Shown here one piece after another: positions 31,901 to 40,749 of a stretch of 40,840 nt of DNA (the stretch's first letter is position 1; every line of letters starts with the position of its first letter). The translations under genes were made by a program, and so were the position numbers. The notes beneath the pieces are model-generated. The model was not told where the DNA came from. It was given only the letters and a program-made list of their open reading frames with translations, and made no database searches. The stretch lies in NCBI GenBank assembly GCA_001798165.1, contig MGRL01000057.1, positions 1 through 40,840 of the forward strand, in the 5' to 3' direction. This stretch comes from Deltaproteobacteria bacterium RIFCSPHIGHO2_02_FULL_43_33 (GTDB lineage: Bacteria > Desulfobacterota > GWC2-55-46 > UBA9637).

Positions 31901-32280
31901 CCGGGTTTTTCTTTGTTTACTGGTCAAGCGGCTGGCGTCCCGGCATGGAGATGGCTTCAGGCGGTATTGTCTACACAACAGCAACAACCATGACCCTTGC
32001 AGGCATTGTCGCATCACAGATAGGGAATGTGTTTGCATGCAGGGCAGAAAAGGAATCTGTCTTCAGCGCGGGGTTTTTTAAAAACAGGCTTGTGTTGTTC
32101 GGCATTTTGGTTGAGGTGGTGCTTATATTGCTGCTTACATATATTCCTTTCATGCAGGGCGTTTTTGGCCTTGCGCCGCTGGGATTGAGAGAGTGGGCAT
32201 TTTTACTATCCTTTCCAGTAATTGTGTTAATAATGGAGGAGGGGAGGAAAAGGGTGATAAGGGGAAGAATACAAGATTAA
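28951..32280 (+). CDS. P-type cation ATPase with N-terminal PTS EIIA(Ntr)-like domain
   Basis: The 1109-aa protein fuses a PTS EIIA type-2 domain (about residues 1-150; the expected phospho-histidine is H64 in [10 protein letters not shown]) to a P2-type cation pump. Pump marks are [11 protein letters not shown], the transport-site helix [21 protein letters not shown], the phosphorylation site [35 protein letters not shown] and [21 protein letters not shown]. The NVPEGLL form resembles Na+/K+ or Ca2+-type pumps. Two repeat-coded segments interrupt the nucleotide-binding domain (about 30770-30862 and 31033-31101). The ribosome-binding site GAGGG is 7 nt before the start. Ion specificity is not assignable. 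Confidence 0.93.
   Translation: [1109 protein letters not shown]
30770..30862. repeat. Composite in-frame repeat insertion 1 in the ATPase
   Basis: Three different repeat types stand end to end: GGGGCAAGGGGCA units around the hairpin CCGCCTCAGGCGG; a hairpin GGTGGGC-TAT-GCCCACC (30821-30837); and CAGGAGT units (30841-30862). It codes for [20 protein letters not shown] and NQESGVRS between conserved MTTIHEI and [11 protein letters not shown] in the nucleotide-binding domain. Frame is kept. Confidence 0.85.
31033..31101. repeat. GATTTCG/AATCTCAA in-frame repeat insertion 2 in the ATPase
   Basis: Four tandem GATTTCG units, then TTTAAAATC and CTCAAACCTCAAATCCCAAA units. It codes for [20 protein letters not shown] between LAVAYRDI and the [21 protein letters not shown] sequence of the pump. 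Frame is kept. The unit organisation is the same as in the secretin and prepilin leaders. Confidence 0.85.
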
Positions 32281-32284
32281 GGTT

Positions 32285-32357
32285 AAAAATAAGGTCAAGA
32301 CCAGGATTTGAATTTTTCTGCCTCAACCTTAACCTCAACCTCAAACTCAACCTGATT
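32285..32357. repeat. CCTCAA-unit repeat between converging genes
   Basis: The 77 bp between the ATPase stop and the CNNM-type gene stop hold AAAATAAGGTCAAGACC and then CCTCAACCTTAACCTCAACC and TCAAACTCAACC: hexa/heptamer variants of CCTCAA. On the other strand they read as GGTTGAG units. This separates two convergent genes; I see no separate terminator. Confidence 0.65.
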
Positions 32358-33683
32358 TCAGTATTGCTCCCTCACCTCTTCTTTCACCCTCTCTGCCTTC
32401 ACCTTTACAATCCTTCTCCCTTCAACATCCACGACTGTAAATCTATATCCCTTGTAAAAAACGAACTCACCGCCGCGAGGTATCTTCTGGAGTTTGGAAT
32501 ACATAAAGCCAGCCAAGCTGTTGAATTGCTCTGTTTCTTCAAAGGGAAGTCCAACATCTATCATATCCCTGAGCTGCGCTGAGGCGTCTATGACCATTGT
32601 GCCGTTTTTCAGCCTTTCTACAAGCCCGCCCTTTTCTATATCATATTCATCCTCTATCTCGCCGACGATTTCTTCCAGGACGTCTTCTATGGTCACAAGG
32701 CCGTCAACCTCGCCGTGTTCATTTACTACAATAGCCATATGAATTCTTCTTCTCTGCAATTCTCTTAAGAGGCGGCTTATCATGACAGTGTCAGGCACAA
32801 AATACGGCGGACGGATAAGCTCGCTTAGCACAAGAGGCTTTTTTTCCTCCATGATCTTGAAAACATCTTTGTTGTAAAGTATGCCAATGATGTTTTCTTT
32901 GGCATCGCGGTAGACCGGGTATCTTGAAAAACCGCTTTCCACTATAAATTTAAGAACCTGCTCTGGCGATGTATCTATGTCTATTGCATTAAACTTATGC
33001 TTGGGGACCATGATGTCCCTGACCGTTGTATCGGCAAACTCAAATACGCCGTGGATGAGGGCCTCCTCTGTTTCCTCAAATATGCCTTTTTGCCTTCCTT
33101 CTTTGATAAAATATTTAATCTCTTCTTCTGATATAAAAGCCCTCTCTTCAAGGCCTTTAGCGCCAAAGATTTTCAACACAAAATTGCTGGATATCGTAAG
33201 AAGCTTTACAAATACAGAGGCTGCCCTGGATAGGAAATCTAACGGCCTTGCAGATATGCAGGCGAGTTCTTCTGAATATCTAAGCGCGAGTGATTTTGGT
33301 ATAAGCTCTCCGAATACGAGTGTTAAATAGGATATGGCTGCCACCACAATTACAACAGAGATGGGTTCTGCGAACTCACTGATAATTCCTACATGGGCAG
33401 ACATTAAAAGTGGTTTCAACACCTCTATGGCTGCCACACCGCCGATGACCGATGCAAGGCTGCCTATTATTGTGATACCTATCTGAACAGTAGCAAGGAA
33501 TCTGTCCGGGTCGCCCTTCAGTTGATTGACAATATCTGCGGAATGCATCCCCTTTTTGGATAATTCTTCTATCTTGCTCCTTCTTGCAGATATGATGGCT
33601 ATCTCAGAACCTGAGAAGAATCCATTTGCAAGGATTAAAATTAATATTACTATGGCCTCAAGCCAAAGGCTTTCTAAAGACAT
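32358..33683 (-). CDS. CNNM/HlyC-CorC family transporter (DUF21-CBS-CorC_HlyC)
   Basis: At 441 aa it has a DUF21 membrane domain of four helices (AIVILILILANGFFSGSEIAII, then IGITIIGSLASVIGGVAAIE, PISVVIVVAAISYLTLVFGELIPKSLAL). A CBS pair follows (TVRDIMVPKHKFNAIDID, FSRYPVYRDAKENIIGILYNKDVF, HMAIVVNEHGEVDGLVTIEDVLEEIVGEIEDEYD), then a CorC_HlyC tail (LKNGTMVIDASAQLRDM). These proteins handle Mg2+ or other cations; the old name hemolysin is misleading. It converges on the ATPase gene and is followed upstream by a hairpin repeat. Confidence 0.93.
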   Translation of the reverse strand: MSLESLWLEAIVILILILANGFFSGSEIAIISARRSKIEELSKKGMHSADIVNQLKGDPDRFLATVQIGITIIGSLASVIGGVAAIEVLKPLLMSAHVGIISEFAEPISVVIVVAAISYLTLVFGELIPKSLALRYSEELACISARPLDFLSRAASVFVKLLTISSNFVLKIFGAKGLEERAFISEEEIKYFIKEGRQKGIFEETEEALIHGVFEFADTTVRDIMVPKHKFNAIDIDTSPEQVLKFIVESGFSRYPVYRDAKENIIGILYNKDVFKIMEEKKPLVLSELIRPPYFVPDTVMISRLLRELQRRRIHMAIVVNEHGEVDGLVTIEDVLEEIVGEIEDEYDIEKGGLVERLKNGTMVIDASAQLRDMIDVGLPFEETEQFNSLAGFMYSKLQKIPRGGEFVFYKGYRFTVVDVEGRRIVKVKAERVKEEVREQY

Positions 33684-33696
33684 AATACCCCCATAA

Positions 33697-33822
33697 AAAA
33701 ATCAAAACTCAAAATGCAAAAGTCAAAACTGAAAGACTTTTTACTTTTCAGGTTTTACGCTGGAAATTTTGAGTTTTGGTGCGTAAGCTCACTCTTTATC
33801 AACTTTGAGCTTTGAGTTATGC
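33697..33822. repeat. TCAAAAC-unit hairpin between CNNM-type gene and dedA
   Basis: CAAAACTCAAAAT (33704-33716) pairs with ATTTTGAGTTTTG (33766-33778), and inside it AAAACTGAAAG pairs with CTTTTCAGGTTTT. Units are 7-8-nt variants of TCAAAAC. Further similar units (CAACTTTGAGCTTTGAGTTA) run on to about 33822. Confidence 0.75.
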
Positions 33823-33839
33823 AAGAATTGACCTGCATC

Positions 33840-34454
33840 TCAGTTGCTTGCTGTTCTTTTCTTTTTCAAAAGGTATAACAGGGTTAATATTGCAATTGTT
33901 ATTATGGCGACGGCTAAAATGATGTGGCTGCTTTTGTTGACGGAAGACACTGCCTTATCTACATGTTCGCCAAAATAATAGCCTATATATACAACGATAG
34001 GGACATTTACAAGTGCGGCAAGAAAATCCATCATAAAAAAGTCAACTGCATTCATCTTAAGGGTGCCGGCTGTTATATGTATCCCCGCCCTTATCCCTGA
34101 AAGAAATCTTGCAAAAAATATTGTTCTTTTGCCATATTTTCTCAAATATCTCTGAGCCCGTGCCATCCTTTTTGTTGTGAATATCCAGCTGAAGCGGTGG
34201 TGGTTTATAATGCCGGCGCCCCAGTATCTTCCAATGGAATATAGCGTTAAATCCCCCACCAGAACCCCCACAATTCCTATAAAGACCGTCTGCGGGTAGT
34301 GAGTTAATTCCTGATATGCAAGATAACCCCCTATGGCAAGCGCTATCTCTTCAGGTAAAGGAACACCGAGGCCGCATAGAAAAAGAACTACAAAGAGGCC
34401 GATATAGGTAAAACTTTCAAGATACTGTGTTAGGATGGATACACTGCCAACCAC
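33840..34454 (-). CDS. DedA family membrane protein
   Basis: At 204 aa it has the DedA/SNARE-associated features: LGVPLPEEIALAIGGYLA in the first re-entrant region, GDLTLYSIGRYWG, and FFARFLSGIRAGIHITAGTLKM with the conserved Arg pair. Further hydrophobic helices (LAALVNVPIVVYIGYYFG, HIILAVAIITIAILTLLYLL) end in a basic tail. DedA proteins act as lipid scramblases/flippases or in membrane homeostasis. It lies upstream of the CNNM-type gene on the same strand and downstream of enolase, separated from both by hairpin repeats. Confidence 0.9.
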   Translation of the reverse strand: MVGSVSILTQYLESFTYIGLFVVLFLCGLGVPLPEEIALAIGGYLAYQELTHYPQTVFIGIVGVLVGDLTLYSIGRYWGAGIINHHRFSWIFTTKRMARAQRYLRKYGKRTIFFARFLSGIRAGIHITAGTLKMNAVDFFMMDFLAALVNVPIVVYIGYYFGEHVDKAVSSVNKSSHIILAVAIITIAILTLLYLLKKKRTASN

Positions 34455-34481
34455 ACATTTCCTCGCCCATGTTTATCTTTT

Positions 34482-36049
<1,568 letters not shown>

Positions 36050-36055
<6 letters not shown>

Positions 36056-38734
36056 CAGTTTCATCGCCGAGACAGCCTCTTTCAGTTTAGACACTATCCA
36101 TTCATATTCATCCATATCTTGCTGTCTTGCTTTGAAATTAATTGTTTCAGGATATATCGGTTTTCCAAAGGTTATGGTTATTTTATGCGGTTTAATCAAT
36201 ATGCCTCCTATAGGCATGGCTTCATATGTCCCCTTGATATAGGTTGGCACTAAGGGGGCATTAATCTCTTTGGCTAATATCCCAACCCCCTTTTTAAAAG
36301 GAAGGAGATTGCCGTCATGGGTTCTGCCGCCCTCTGGAAATATGCAGATGGATTTACCCTTTTTCAATATATGACCCGCCATCTGTAATGCCCGTTTTAG
36401 GTAGCTTTCCGGGTCTATTGGTATTGTGTGCAGGACGTGAGTAAGCGGAGAGGTAAGCCAGTGGGTAAAATATTGCTGCAATCCAAGAAAATATAAATCC
36501 ATAAACGATTTGACCGGAATACCTGCCGCTATCGCAAGGCCGTCTAAGTAGCTGGCATGGTTTGGTGTGATTATATAAGGAGGCTTAGGTATATTTTCTA
36601 TGCCTTTAACCTCCAGCCTGAAAAAGATTTTTCCCGCAAGCATTAAAAGACCAAGGCCGAAATATATAAACACCCGCGTCAAGAATCGGTTATGCAGGCC
36701 TGCGGACTTTAAATCTTCTGCTGATGGTTCAGCTTTTAAAATATCCTGCCACCCTTTGGATATCGTTGTTGCAAGGCCTTTTCCAATATCTTTTTGGAAT
36801 GCCTCTATTTTTACAAGCAGATCTCGCACCGTGTAGGCGTCAACTCCAAATGTGTCAGGCAGTTCCATCGAAAAGGCGCTGCTTAATGCAACTAATAACT
36901 CTACCCGTTTCAGGGAATCTATGCCGAGGTCAAGCTCAAGATTGTGGTCTAATCGTATCGGCCTTTTATCCGTGAGCTTCTTTATCTGCGCCGCAATCTT
37001 TTGCCCTGTGTGACTTTCAATTACCTCTTCTTCAATTACCCCTTCTCCGGGGGTCTCAGGCTGCTTTTCTTCAGGCTTGAGCCTCTCTTTTACAGCATAT
37101 CTTTTAAGTTTTCCCAGTGTAGTCCTCGGGAGAGGAGCGGGAGATACTTCATATCCCATAATGCGCTTATAAGCCGGAAGCTGCATTGACAATTTATTCA
37201 ATTCCCATTTCACTGCCTCATTAAAATTCGCAATATTATGCTCCTTCATATAATCCGTATTTGGCACAATTACAGCCTTTAGCTCATCCGCAACGTCAGT
37301 GTGTTTTTCAATGCCCAGGACGCAGACTTCTTTGATAAGCGGGCTTTGAAGGTAATGTTTTTCTATCTCTTCAGGATAGATGTTTTTGCCTGATGAAAGC
37401 ACGACAACCTCTTTTGCCCTGCCGGTAATGTATATGTAGCCGTTTTTATCCATATATCCCAGGTCTCCTGTATAAAGCCACCCGTCCTTCAGAATCTTTT
37501 CAGTCTCTTCAGGATTTTTATAATATCCCTTCATAACATTTGGTCCACGCACTATTATTTCGCCTGTTCCATCCTTATCAGGATTATTGATTTTTACTTC
37601 TATCTCAGGTAATGGCACTCCAACAGAGCCGATTTTTGTCTTATTTAAGGGGTTAAAGCTTATCACAGGCGATGTCTCTGTAAGGCCATAGCCCTCAACA
37701 ACAGTAAATCCGAGGCTGTTTAAATCCTTAAATATCTCAGGATCAAGCTTTGCGCCGCCGCTTGCAAAAAATCTGAGCCTTTTGCCGAATCTCTCATGCA
37801 CGGATGAAAAGATGAACTGGCCGAGGTTTATGCCCGTTTTGTCTCTTATAAACCCTGAGAGCCGCATGAGAAGAAAAAATATTCGGCTTATAAGTGAAGG
37901 CAGCCCGCTTATTTTATCTATTATCCCGCGTCTCAGCATGGCAAAGAGTTGTGGAACCCCAATGAGAATAGTCACACCCTTTTCCGTTATTGTCTTCAAG
38001 ATATCAGGGCCTTTGAGGCTTTCAAGATACACAACCCTTCCGCCGATGCACAGAGGAGCGAGGAAATTGGTCATGAAGGGATATGAATGGTGAAGCGGAA
38101 GGATTGATAAAATGCAGTCATCTTTCTCAATAATATTTGCCTCTATGATGCTCTTTGCATTGGAGAGGAGGTTTCTGTGAGTTAACATCACGCCTTTTGG
38201 TGTTCCGGTTGTGCCTGATGTATAAATGAGCGATGCTATGTCATCAGGATTTAATGAAGGGAATGAATTCATGCAGGGATGCCGTATAATCTTTAAGAAT
38301 TCCTCGCTATCAAGGTTTATGACCTCAATTGCCCCGGCCATCTCGTCCCCTTCTCGCAAGGGGGGGCTGAGGGGGGGCAGGTTTTTTAAACTCTTTTCTG
38401 ATGTAAATATGGCCTTGCTTTCAGAGTGCTGCAAGAGATTTTTTATCTCATCTTTGCTAAGCTGAATGTCTACCGGCACGGCCTCTGCGCCTGCGAAAGA
38501 TATGCCAAGGTAGGCAATCCCCCACTCAGGCCTGCCTTCTGAAAATATAACTACCCTATCCCCCTTTTTAATATTTTTGGAAGAAAGAAATGAGGCGATG
38601 GATTTTGCCGAGGAGATAATATCCTTATAGGTATACCCCCTGCCTTCAATTTCAAGGGCAATGCTGTCCATGTTTTTCTTTGATGCCTCTTCAACTGTCT
38701 TCGGTATGTTAATCCAGCTTGATATTCGGTCCAC
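36050..38734 (-). CDS. AMP-dependent acyl ligase - acyl carrier protein - PlsC acyltransferase fusion
   Basis: The 894-aa protein has three parts. Residues 1-560 are an AMP-forming ligase (LIYTSGTTGTPKGVMLTHRN, VEGYGLTETSPVISFNP, GWLYTGDLGYMDKNGYIYITGR, K in TTLGKLKRYAVKE). Residues 580-660 are a carrier domain with the phosphopantetheine site LGIDSLKRVELL. The last part is a PlsC-type glycerolipid acyltransferase (ITPNHASYLDGLAIAAG, CIFPEGGRTHDGNLLPFKKG). It probably activates, loads and transfers a fatty acid to a lipid. The GTG start at 38734 abuts GGGAGG too closely to be certain. It contains PPLSPPLREG, coded by a repeat, and overlaps the upstream MFS gene by 26 bp. Confidence 0.9.
38345..38381. 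repeat. CCCCCTCAGCCCCCCTT-type in-frame repeat inside the ligase
   Basis: On the coding strand it reads CTGCCCCCCCTCAGCCCCCC followed by CTTGCGAGAAGGGG, coding for PPLSPPLREG between KSLKN and the DEMAGAIEVINL part of the AMP-binding domain. C-runs and G-runs can pair. It keeps frame. Confidence 0.8.
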
Positions 38735-39950
38735 CTCCCTTCACCGTTCTCAGAATTATCAGGCCTGCAAAAAAGAATGCAGCTACAGAAAGGATTGCAG
38801 GCCGCTGACTTCCAAAGGTGGTGGATACATAGCCGAATACAAGCGGGCCTATGATTGCGGATGATTTACCCGCCAATGAATAAGCGCCGAAGTATTCTGC
38901 CTCTCTCCCTTCAGGCACAAACTGCGTATAAAATGCCCTTGAACCTGCCTGAACAGTGCCAAGTCCAAGCCCTGCAAACGAAGCCAGCACCCAGAACTGA
39001 GCCTTTGTCTGGATAAAAAAGGCTAAAGTTGCAACTAATGTCCACATGAAAAGGGCAAGCGTAACCACATTCTTCGGCCCCCATGTATCTGTTGGCCGCG
39101 CCATAACAAATGCGCCGATGAGCGCTGAGACCTGGACTATTAAGTAAAGAAATATCAGCTCCTGAGCCTTGAATCCGAGGGTGGTTGCGGCAAATATGCC
39201 GGAAAATACTATTACGGTATTTACTCCATCCTCGTATATGAGATAAGAAATCAAAAACCTTCTTGGCTCTTTTCTCTGCCAAATTTCTTTCAGAGTCCCG
39301 ATAGTATACCTGAATCCATCAATCCCTGCCTGAATTGCAGAAGAATTCCCTCGCACATCTGATGGCAGAAAGATAAATGCCGGCATTGAAAAGAATGCAA
39401 AAAACATAGCTACCATAAGCCATGTGGCCTCAAATTGTCCTGCCTTTACCAGAGGCATGGCAATGAGGAGAGACAGAATAGAGCCGGCATAGCCGACTCC
39501 AAACCCCCATGAAGATACCCGTCCCTGATACTCTTGAGGCGCTATTCTTGGAAGAAAGGAGTTGTAAAAAACAAGCCCGCCTTCCATACCGATATTGGCT
39601 AAGGCTATAATCAAAAACCCTTCAAAGAATTTTCCTTTTTCAAGGGTAGAGAGGCTTGCAATGGCTGATACGCTCAGCAAGGTGTAGATAAAGAAAAGCC
39701 TCTTTCTTAAGCCGCTGTAATCTGCAATGCCTCCCAAAAAAGGGGAGGACAGCGCAACTATTGCCATGCTTGCCGATATAGCCCTTCCCCACCATAGATC
39801 ACCCAAGCCATTGTTATTTCCAACGATGACATTTACATAATAGACAGGAAAGACAACTGATGCTATGACAGCAGAGTAGCTGGAGTTGGCAAAGTCAAAA
39901 AGTGTCCAGCTGATGATATGTCTTTTATTTAACTCCATAGAGGTTTTCAT
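38709..39950 (-). CDS. MFS transporter, UMF1/Atg22-like
   Basis: At 413 aa it shows about 12 hydrophobic helices and the UMF1 opening ISWTLFDFANSSYSAVIASVVFPVYY. Further marks are the loop GGIADYSGLRKRLFFIYTLLS, GLVFYNSFLPRIAPQEYQGRVSSWGFGVGYAG and FVPEGREAEYFGAYSLAGKSSAIIGPL. The family exports small molecules such as amino acids, but the substrate is unknown. Its 3' end overlaps the acyl ligase gene, so the two are co-transcribed on the minus strand. Possible start also at Met-5. Confidence 0.9.
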   Translation of the reverse strand: MKTSMELNKRHIISWTLFDFANSSYSAVIASVVFPVYYVNVIVGNNNGLGDLWWGRAISASMAIVALSSPFLGGIADYSGLRKRLFFIYTLLSVSAIASLSTLEKGKFFEGFLIIALANIGMEGGLVFYNSFLPRIAPQEYQGRVSSWGFGVGYAGSILSLLIAMPLVKAGQFEATWLMVAMFFAFFSMPAFIFLPSDVRGNSSAIQAGIDGFRYTIGTLKEIWQRKEPRRFLISYLIYEDGVNTVIVFSGIFAATTLGFKAQELIFLYLIVQVSALIGAFVMARPTDTWGPKNVVTLALFMWTLVATLAFFIQTKAQFWVLASFAGLGLGTVQAGSRAFYTQFVPEGREAEYFGAYSLAGKSSAIIGPLVFGYVSTTFGSQRPAILSVAAFFFAGLIILRTVKGGGPNIKLD

Positions 39951-39984
39951 AGAAGTAATAGCAGCAGAATGACGTTGCCTTGAG

Positions 39985-40434
39985 CTATCTTCTGCGGCTG
40001 TTTCTTTTTCTCAGCCCCTTAAAAAAGTCCTTCAAAATCTTCCCGCATTCCTCAGCCATAACGTCTGTTGACAGCTTAATGCGATGGTTTAAACGCTTGT
40101 CATTGGATATGTCGTATAAAGAGCCTGCTGCGCCTGCTTTTGGGTCAAAACAGCCGAATACGAGCCTTTCTACTCTTGCCTGAATCAATGCGCCCATGCA
40201 CATAGTGCATGGCTCTAAGGTAACATAGATAGTGGAATTCGAAAGGCGCCATCTTTCGAGTTTTTTAGCGGCTTTTTTGATGGCAATGATTTCTGCGTGG
40301 GCAGTGGGGTCAGCAGAGGTTTCTTTAAGATTGTGGCCTCTTGCTATGATTTTATTGTCAGATACTATGACAGCGCCGATAGGGACTTCTTTTTTTTTAT
40401 AAGCCTTCTCCGCCTCTTTCAGAGCCTCTTGCAT
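39985..40434 (-). CDS. tadA: tRNA-specific adenosine deaminase
   Basis: TadA deaminates A34 of tRNA-Arg(ACG) to inosine. Marks are EVPIGAVIVSDNKIIARGHNL, the catalytic zinc motif TAHAEIIAIKKAAKKLERW with HAE, and TLEPCTMCMGALIQARVERLVFGCFDPKAGA with PCxxC. I chose ATG 40434 (MQEALKEAEKAYKKK), which gives 149 aa, normal for the family. The ORF track start runs backwards through a TCTTGAA-type repeat and the tRNA gene itself. It lies about 110 bp downstream of tRNA-Arg(ACG) on the same strand, with no strong terminator between, so the enzyme and its substrate tRNA may share a transcript. Confidence 0.95.
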   Translation of the reverse strand: MQEALKEAEKAYKKKEVPIGAVIVSDNKIIARGHNLKETSADPTAHAEIIAIKKAAKKLERWRLSNSTIYVTLEPCTMCMGALIQARVERLVFGCFDPKAGAAGSLYDISNDKRLNHRIKLSTDVMAEECGKILKDFFKGLRKRNSRRR

Positions 40435-40440
40435 AAAAAA

Positions 40441-40535
40441 GGTTTCAAGTTGCAAGTTGCGAGCTGCAAGTCTTGACTTGAATCTTGAATCTTGCATCTT
40501 GCAGCTTTCTTTGCATCTTGAATCTTGCATCTTGT
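40441..40535. repeat. CTTGAAT/CTTGCAT-unit repeat between tRNA-Arg and tadA
   Basis: TCAAGTTGCAAGTTGC, then CTTGAATCTTGAATCTTGCATCTTGC and a later copy TTGCATCTTGAATCTTGCATCTTG form tandem 7-mers. AGCTGCAAG (40462-40470) is a perfect inverse of CTTGCAGCT (40498-40506). It lies between the tRNA and tadA, so it would be part of any shared transcript. If read through in the tadA frame it adds KMQDSRFKS-type residues. Confidence 0.85.
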
Positions 40536-40542
40536 TTTTTTC

Positions 40543-40619
40543 TGGTGCGCCCAGAGGGATTCGAACCCCCGACCCCTTGGTTCGTAGCCAAGTACTCTGT
40601 CCAACTGAGCTATGGGCGC
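40543..40619 (-). tRNA. tRNA-Arg (anticodon ACG), CCA encoded
   Basis: The minus strand reads GCGCCCATAGCTCAGTTGGA, ending GGGGGTTCGAATCCCTCTGGGCGC plus ACCA. The acceptor stem GCGCCCA/TGGGCGC is perfect, the TTCGAAT T-loop and the D-arm AGCTCAGTTGGACAGAGT are canonical, and the anticodon stem-loop TTGGCTACGAACCAA puts ACG in the loop centre. This is the tRNA whose A34 becomes inosine, made by TadA, whose gene is the next one downstream. Body 40546-40619, with genomic CCA 40543-40545. Confidence 0.97.
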
Positions 40620-40644
40620 AAGGCCGTGATTTGTTAGCACATAT

Positions 40645-40673
40645 TTTTAACATCTTTACGATATGAGAGTCAA
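40645..40673 (-). promoter_or_regulatory. Putative promoter of the tRNA-Arg(ACG)-tadA unit
   Basis: On the minus strand TTGACT (40668-40673) is 17 bp from TTAAAA (40645-40650). The -35 matches five of six consensus positions, the -10 is weak. The spacing puts the start about 18-20 nt before the tRNA 5' end, a sensible position. It is the only candidate visible upstream of the tRNA. Confidence 0.45.
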
Positions 40674-40741
40674 TCCCAAAACTTAAGCCTGCATAATAAA
40701 GAAAATTGATCCCAAAAATAGGCCTTAATTTTTGGGTTGAT
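40672..40741. repeat. Long imperfect inverted repeat left of the window edge
   Basis: AATCCCAAAACTTAAGCCT (about 40672-40690) pairs with AGGCCTTAATTTTTGGGTT (about 40721-40739), and a shorter internal hairpin CCCAAAAAT/ATTTTTGGG lies in the right half. It covers the region upstream of the tRNA promoter. It could be a terminator for a leftward transcript or a terminal fragment of a mobile element. Confidence 0.5.
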
Positions 40742-40749
40742 AATATATA

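Noticed and set aside
40434-40653. 73-residue N-terminal extension of TadA
   Set aside because: It runs through the repeat and the tRNA gene; the family length and motifs fit the start at 40434.
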